The notes under the pieces are model-generated. The model was not told where the DNA came from, ran no database searches, and was given only the letters and a program-made list of their open reading frames with translations. A program made the position numbers and the translations under genes. A stretch of DNA of 59,812 nt from Saccharothrix luteola (GTDB taxonomy: Bacteria > Actinomycetota > Actinomycetes > Mycobacteriales > Pseudonocardiaceae), in NCBI RefSeq assembly GCF_020859565.1, contig NZ_JAJHUO010000015.1, positions 191,230 through 251,041 on the forward strand. Direction: 5' to 3'. Within the stretch, counting starts at the first letter, position 1. Every line of letters starts with the position of its first letter. This document shows positions 55,255-59,812 of this stretch, one piece after another.

Positions 55255-55566
55255 CTAGGCGATCAGGCTGAAACGGCCGTCGTCATGGCGCTGAAAGTAC
55301 GCGGTGTAGCCGCCGGGGTTGCCTACGCGGTGCTTCGGCAGGAACACGCCGTAAGTCGCTGCCGCCCAGCCTGGGCATGCCTTCCGCACGTCGGAAGGAC
55401 GAAAGCGTTCCGGTAGAAGTCCTTCAACCCTGGCTCGACGGATGTCTTCGACGAAGCGACTCACGACCGCAGAGTGGCACACCGTGGCGTCGGCGGCCAT
55501 GCAGGGCACCGAGAGCAGTCCAGTCGACGACGGGGGCCGGAAGGCCGGTGCTGCGGGCGTCGTCAA
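55255..55566 (-). CDS. Small hypothetical protein, possibly truncated
   Basis: The natural part is FVEDIRRARVEGLLPERFRPSDVRKACPGWAAATYGVFLPKHRVGNPGG, then YTAYFQRHDDGRFSLIA. It looks like a small winged-helix-like or effector-associated domain (I think of DUF7669-type domains, but this is uncertain). The first 30 residues are less natural and no good ribosome site is seen. It may be the C-terminus of a larger gene cut by the adjacent transposon remnant, or a short stand-alone gene. Confidence 0.5.
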   Translation of the reverse strand: MTTPAAPAFRPPSSTGLLSVPCMAADATVCHSAVVSRFVEDIRRARVEGLLPERFRPSDVRKACPGWAAATYGVFLPKHRVGNPGGYTAYFQRHDDGRFSLIA

Positions 55567-55746
55567 TGTTTGAGGTGATCACCGCCCGGCAGCGGTCACC
55601 GGCGCGAATCCCATACCGCCCGGATGGTTCGACACGCGGACTGACCGTCAATTCGACCAACGTGTTACGGAGTGTAAGGGCAATTGTTTCCAGGTAGGTC
55701 GACCGTCAAAATATGGGCCTGGTCCGGGGAGGTTTCCATCGCCTCA

Positions 55747-56997
55747 TTATGGAGGAAGTCGATCAGCGCGTGCCGGCCCCGTCGTGGCGTCGGACGGCTC
55801 GGCGTCGTATCGGCCGGCCGCTGCGGGGAGCGGGTCGTGGACCGGGAGGACCGCGTGCAGGCAGAAGCCGCCTCCGGGTACGGGGCCGGCGGTGAACTGC
55901 CCGCCCAGGACGGCGAGGCGTTCACGCAAGCCGGTGAGCCCGTGGCCGGTCGACAGGTCGCGGCGGGGCGGGGAGGCGTCACGACCGTCGTCGGTGACCA
56001 CGATCTCGATCCGGTCGGCGGTCCAGGTGAGGCGGACGTCCGCGGTCGTGCGGGGGCCGGAGTGCTTGGCGACGTTGGTCAGTGCCTCCTGCACCACCCG
56101 GTACACCGCGAGGCCCACGCTCGGCGCCACCGGCCGCGGCTCGCCGACCACGTGCAGCCGCACCGCAGGCCCCGTCGCGCCCACCGACTCGACCAGGTGC
56201 GGCACGCTGTCCACGCCCGGCAGGCGCTCGAACGCCTGGTCGGCGTTGTCGGTGCGCAGCACGTCGAGCATCCGGCGCAGCTCGCTCATCGCCTGCTCGC
56301 CGACCTCCTCGATGGTGCCGAACGCCCGCTCGGCCCGCACCGGGTCGTGCCCGAACATCCGCCGCCCGCCCGCCGCCTGCAGCACCATCACGGTGACCGA
56401 GTGCGACACGACGTCGTGCAGCTCGCGGGCGATCCGCGCGCGCTCCTCCGCCACGGCCTGCCGCGCCTCCCACTCACGTCGGGCCTCCAGCATCCCCGCA
56501 TGCTCGCGGCTGGTGCGGATCCACCGACCGGCCGCCCACACCGCGAACGACTGCACCGCCATGTACGTGAACACGGCCGCCACCACCAGCACGGGCCGCG
56601 GGTTGGCGGAAGCGAGGTCGAGCACGGCTATCCAGGCCGCGTGGGCCTGTGCGGCGACCAGCACCACGACCGCGACCCTGGTCGGACGGTGCACGGCGAC
56701 GGTGAACAGCGCCAGGTACAGCCCCACCATGGGCCAGAAGTCGAAGCCGCTCAGGAACTTGGCCAGAACTGAGTGCGCGAAGGCCACCGCGAACACGGTC
56801 GCCGGGGCCCGCCGCCGCAACAGGAGCACCACGAACTCGATCGCCACGTACGCGATCGAGAACCGCATCTGCTCCGGCGCGCGGTCCCCGGAGACCGCGT
56901 CCGAGTACAAGAGCACGTCCAGCGCGCAGGCCGACGCCGCCAGGGCGACATCGGTCACCACCGGCGGGATCGACCGCGCACCGGACGTCGCGCTCAT
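55747..56997 (-). CDS. NarL/DesK-type sensor histidine kinase, apparently orphan
   Basis: This 416-residue kinase has an N-terminal membrane region of several helices (residues about 13-160), then a HisKA_3 dimerisation domain with the phospho-acceptor His194 in ARIARELHDVVSHSV, and an ATPase domain with EALTNVAKHSG and GHGLTGLRERL. The ATG at 56997 was chosen; a GTG at 57030 would overlap the upstream gene. Kinases of this type usually sit beside a LuxR-type response regulator; none follows here, as the downstream DNA is a truncated gene and transposon debris. Confidence 0.9.
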   Translation of the reverse strand: MSATSGARSIPPVVTDVALAASACALDVLLYSDAVSGDRAPEQMRFSIAYVAIEFVVLLLRRRAPATVFAVAFAHSVLAKFLSGFDFWPMVGLYLALFTVAVHRPTRVAVVVLVAAQAHAAWIAVLDLASANPRPVLVVAAVFTYMAVQSFAVWAAGRWIRTSREHAGMLEARREWEARQAVAEERARIARELHDVVSHSVTVMVLQAAGGRRMFGHDPVRAERAFGTIEEVGEQAMSELRRMLDVLRTDNADQAFERLPGVDSVPHLVESVGATGPAVRLHVVGEPRPVAPSVGLAVYRVVQEALTNVAKHSGPRTTADVRLTWTADRIEIVVTDDGRDASPPRRDLSTGHGLTGLRERLAVLGGQFTAGPVPGGGFCLHAVLPVHDPLPAAAGRYDAEPSDATTGPARADRLPP

Positions 56998-57010
56998 CGC
57001 CTTCGGCTCA

Positions 57011-57559
57011 TCACTTGCAGACCGGCACACCAGGCGGGCACACCTTCGACCGGAAGATCGTCTCCTCCGCGTCGTCCTGCTCGTAGCGGGGGTCGCTCTG
57101 CTGCTCGATCCACCAGGCCGAGTCGTCGAGCAGCTCGGGCGTGATGTCGACGTGCGCGCTCGACCCCGTCACGCCCACCGCCTCCAGCGCCGCCCACGCA
57201 CGTCCCCCGTGCGCGGCGACCGCGTTCCGCACCGCACCGCTGGCAAGGCCGTTGCGCTGGTAGCTCGGGGCGTGTCTCGACGGGAACTCCAGATCGAGCG
57301 CGACCATCGTGGTGTCGTGCAGCTTCACGACGGTCACCCGGGTGGGCGCGATACGCTCGATCCTGCTACGGCCCAGCGGCAGCGGGAGCACCAGGACCTC
57401 GACCCGCGTGGTCCCGTCGACGAGGCCCGCCGGCGGTTCCGGAACCACGACGTAGCTCGGGGCCATCAGCAACCCTGGCGTCAGGTGGCCGTGCCGCGGC
57501 TCCTTGCGGAAGCCCGCGGCCTGGATCGACACGGCGAGGCCGGTAGGTGAAATGGGCAT
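57011..57559 (-). CDS. Hypothetical protein, 182 aa (protease-fold-like)
   Basis: The ATG at 57559 has GGAGA 7 nt upstream. The 182-residue product has a beta-rich first two thirds (LTPGLLMAPSYVVVPEPP, RVEVLVLPLPLGRSRIERIAPTRV, TMVALDLEFPSRHAP) that faintly recalls chymotrypsin-fold proteins, but no catalytic His or GDSG is seen. The tail is acidic with CPPGVPVCK. It ends 13 nt before the kinase start on the same strand, so the two may be co-transcribed. The function is unknown. Confidence 0.6.
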   Translation of the reverse strand: MPISPTGLAVSIQAAGFRKEPRHGHLTPGLLMAPSYVVVPEPPAGLVDGTTRVEVLVLPLPLGRSRIERIAPTRVTVVKLHDTTMVALDLEFPSRHAPSYQRNGLASGAVRNAVAAHGGRAWAALEAVGVTGSSAHVDITPELLDDSAWWIEQQSDPRYEQDDAEETIFRSKVCPPGVPVCK

Positions 57560-58300
57560 CGGATTTCTCCGTTGTCGGTTGGTTTCTGACACCGCCAAGG
57601 GAAGCCCTCTTCGGCCGCTACATCGTCCACCGCAGAACGGATGTCGAGCGTCCCCTCAGAGGTTTACCACTAACGGGTGGCCCAGTTCGATCGAGTGGTT
57701 GTCCAGCGCCCTTCAGGATCGTTCGGGCTCACTCGACCGGCTTTCGTTGGTCGCCCGGACGCCACTGAAACCCTCACCCTGGGTAGTGGCCATCGAAGTC
57801 CGATCACGGCGGGCACGCGCCGGCAGCGATGGTGGCCGTCAGCCCTTCCCGCACATCCGGCGCAGTGTCCGCTGCCGATCTGGGAAGCTCTGAATCGGTC
57901 TTGTTCCTGGTCGAGTGGACCCGGTACTCCAGGTGATGGGCGCGGGTAAGCGAGCACAGGGGGAACGGTGTCGGCGACGTTCGGGCTGCCCGGGGAGATC
58001 CGCACGCACGCCACCGGAAAGGCCGTCGACGTGGGCCACGCCCGGCAGCGGTACTCGCGCGGCCAGCTCAAATACCGCCCGGTCCCCGAGGCTTGACCAG
58101 CTCTTGTGGTCGGCAGTCCGGCAGCAGCGCCGACCCGTCCGCGCAGCGGGCGACGAAATCTGCAGCGCGCGAGCGCCACCGCCGTCGGCCCGACGCCGTG
58201 TCCCGGTACAGCCCCAGTGCCTCCATCCACGCCTGGGCCAGGTGTGGGCATGGCCCGGATCTGATTGTTCGGCTTGTCCCGCAGGCAGAAGCGACAGCAG
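57560..58300. other. Unassigned region before transposon debris
   Basis: No complete gene is seen. Open frames on both strands change composition often, consistent with decayed mobile DNA joined to the ISL3 fragment that follows on the minus strand. Confidence 0.4.
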
Positions 58301-58307
58301 CGGATCA

Positions 58308-58430
58308 CCCACACGACCTGGATCGCGTCGGTGGCTCCGCGTCGGGCGCCGTCGGCGAAATAGCCGGCACGGTCCCGACAGATCACCTCGATGCCGGGTG
58401 CCGCGCCAACCATAAGGCTGAAGTTGTCCC
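58308..58430 (-). pseudogene. ISL3-family transposase fragment
   Basis: The minus strand reads PGIEVICRDRAGYFADGARRGATDAIQVV. This matches the ISL3 signature (HPGVEVVCRDRAG.YA.GA..GAPDAVQVADRWH). It ends at the point where the conserved DRWH would follow. Only about 40 codons remain. Confidence 0.7.
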
Positions 58431-58473
58431 CGAAGACCGGACACCGGATTTCATGCCACGAGGGTGAGCCCTT

Positions 58474-58745
58474 GACTGTAGCCGATGGGACTTCGTGCGG
58501 GGTGCGGTAGTCGAGTGTCGAATGTAGACGGTCGTGGTTGTAGTTAGCCGATATAGGCGAACAAGTCGCGTCGGGCGGCGTCACGGGTGGTCCCAGACGG
58601 TGGTGCCGATCTCGGGCTTGAGGGTGGCGAAGAACGACTCGGCGACGGCATTGTCGAAGCACGAACCGCTGCGGCCCATCGACGGCCGGATGCCGTGACC
58701 GGCGAGCGCGCAGCGGAACAGCCCGGAGCTGTACTGGGTGAGTTC
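58474..58745 (-). pseudogene. IS3-family transposase C-terminal fragment
   Basis: On the minus strand, in three shifted frames, the sequence reads SMGRSGSCFDNAVAESFFATLKPEI, then RRDLFAYIG and YNHDRLHSTLDYRTPHEV. This is the C-terminal part of the IS3 OrfB integrase core, including the DNA(V/M)AESFF glutamate motif. The N-terminal half is missing, and it abuts the IS30 fragment at about 58745. Confidence 0.8.
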
Positions 58746-59221
58746 AACCGGTCGATGCAACACCGGACTGTTGAAGTGAGCGTAGCTGCTCTTCGAAAAC
58801 CTCGGCAGGGGTCTTCCAGTCGAGGATCTTGCGGGGCCGGTTGTTGATCGCCAGTGCGACAGCTTCGAGGTCTTCGGCGGACCAGCGGGAGAGGTCGGTG
58901 CCTTTGGGGAAGTACTGGCGCAGCAGCCCGTTGGTGTTCTCGTTCGTCGGCCGTTGCCAGGGCGAGTGCGGGTCGGCGAAGTACACCTTGGTCCCGGTCT
59001 CGAGCGCGAACTGGGCGTGTCCGGAGAGTTCCTTGCCGCGGTCCCAGGTGAGCGTCTTTCGTAGCTGCTCGGGCAGTTGCGTCATCGAGGCCGTGAGCGC
59101 GGCGTTCATCGCGACCGCGCCGTAGCCGCCCAGCGAGGGGCCGTTCTCCACCGGCGGCCTCTCGCCCCATCCCTCCAGGCGCGGCAGGTGCACCAGGAGT
59201 GTGGAACGGCTCGAGCGCTCG
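58744..59221 (-). pseudogene. IS30-family transposase C-terminal fragment
   Basis: The minus strand encodes TLLVHLPRLEG, LRKTLTWDRGKELSGHAQFA, then VYFADPHSPWQRPTNENTNG and LLRQYFPKGTDLSRWSAEDLE. These include the TWD, DPHSPWQRG-like and NENTNGLLRQY motifs of IS30 transposases. The 3' end and stop appear intact; the N-terminal half is absent, replaced at about 59222 by a sigma-factor gene fragment. Confidence 0.88.
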
Positions 59222-59425
59222 ACGAGCGTGCTCCCTCGAGCCGATGCGGGCCCGGCAGTACCGCAGCACCAGCGGTCGGATACGACCGAGGAGTTCCTCG
59301 ACCGCGCGCCGCTCGCCGGTCAACGCCGCGTCCACCAACTTGGCCTCGGACAGCAGGCGACTGGTCACCCGTTGGGCGGTCGCCACGGCCGCCGGTCGCG
59401 GTGTGGAGGGACCGTTGAGAACCAC
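59222..59425 (-). pseudogene. 5' fragment of a ShbA-like RNA polymerase sigma factor gene
   Basis: From a GTG at 59425 the minus strand reads KLVDAALTGERRAVEELLGRI, then RPLVLRYCRARIGSRE. This matches the N-terminal region of the actinomycete sigma factor ShbA. At about 59222 the coding pattern stops and IS30 sequence begins, so region 2.2 onwards is missing. A truncated gene is the simplest reading; an intact copy may exist elsewhere. Confidence 0.7.
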
Positions 59426-59528
59426 TGGTGTGCACCGACACCATCAACCCTCGCTGGGCCGGTACGCCGCTTCGGATGGAAGCTGCCTCGATCCGCGCCA
59501 CCTCGATGATGTCCCGGGCGTTGCTCAC

Positions 59529-59622
59529 CCGACTCGACATCCGCCGAGACCCCAGCTGAGCGGTACCTCAACGAGTACCACCACGCCACCTGACCTGGAC
59601 GGATGACGTTTTCGGCAGGCAC
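59529..59622 (+). repeat. Transposon 3' end, copy 2 (pairs with 39208-39300)
   Basis: The block (CGACTCGACATCCGCCGAGA, then AACGAGTACCACCACGCCAC and TGACCTGGACGGATGACG) matches the 3' end of the transposase pseudogene at 39208-39300, including the non-coding tail TTTTCGGC. It lies just before the 5' side of the sigma-factor fragment. Confidence 0.8.
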
Positions 59623-59680
59623 AATGCTCCAATACCACGACTGACTGCGCGAGATTACCGCTGTGCGAGCTCCACGATGA

Positions 59681-59812
59681 CTAGGTGTATGAGGCCATGA
59701 CGTTGGTGACGCCGGTGTGGAGCCGTGTGGCTGGTGGTCGGTTTCCGGCGGCGGTGTGGGGGCGATGGTAGTTGTAGTGCACGTTCCAGATCGTCAGGGC
59801 GTCGGTGCGTTG
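59681..59812 (-). CDS. IS481-family transposase, C-terminal end (runs off window)
   Basis: The minus strand encodes 43 residues and a TAG stop at 59681-59683: TDALTIWNVHYNYHRPHTAAG, then NRPPATRLHTGVTNVMASYT. The HYNYHRPHTAAGNRPPATR segment is the typical IS481 C-terminus. The rest of the gene lies beyond the right edge, so its integrity is unknown. Confidence 0.85.
   Translation of the reverse strand, partial: QRTDALTIWNVHYNYHRPHTAAGNRPPATRLHTGVTNVMASYT

Overview
The window is about 60 kb of very high-GC DNA with strong GTG/ATG start use, dense STAND/NB-ARC signalling ATPases, LacI/TetR regulators and CebR-type operator boxes. This points to an actinomycete, most likely of the Pseudonocardiaceae (Saccharothrix/Lentzea/Actinosynnema-like); the family assignment is inference from gene content only.

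Region 1 (1-10.4 kb) is a uronic-acid catabolism locus. It holds a sugar-binding lipoprotein and a DUF2264 enzyme (one operon, permeases presumably off the left edge), kduI-kduD (overlapping by 4 nt), kdgK, and a cytoplasmic BNR_4 beta-propeller protein that resembles ulvan-lyase folds. Two paralogous regulators join a DeoR-type DNA-binding head to a LacI-type sugar-sensing domain. CGATCAAA/AAACGATC boxes recur in all three promoter regions. The logic is import of unsaturated uronide oligosaccharides, intracellular cleavage, then KduI, KduD and KdgK to KDPG; the aldolase is not in the window.

Region 2 (10.4-18.3 kb) is a galactoside/glucan locus: a secreted GH5 glycosidase with a ricin-type lectin, a two-permease plus lipoprotein ABC importer, a GH35 beta-galactosidase and a LacI regulator. 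All are tied together by three TGTTTGCGCAAACA-type operators.

Region 3 (18.3-32.6 kb) is mixed. It has an esterase plus two half-size ABC exporters in one overlapping operon, divergent from a TetR gene; a secreted subtilisin; an nSTAND1 ATPase with a C-terminal propeller; an AA10 lytic polysaccharide monooxygenase under a CebR box; and an SDR/TetR divergent pair. Homopolymer G/C tracts at 1-82 and about 30930-31052 look like sequencing or assembly failures at GC-rich hairpins.

Region 4 (32.6-59.8 kb) is a decaying accessory region. Intact genes include small secreted and hypothetical proteins, a membrane protein with an extracellular type-1 periplasmic-binding domain, a cyclase-like/NB-ARC/TPR protein, a 1527-aa STAND ATPase with long helical repeats, and an orphan histidine kinase. 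Between them lie many truncated or frameshifted genes and fragments of at least six transposase types: IS5-like, an integrase-core family present several times, ISL3, IS3, IS30 and IS481. Single-base frame breaks could be real decay or sequencing error; the window alone cannot separate these.
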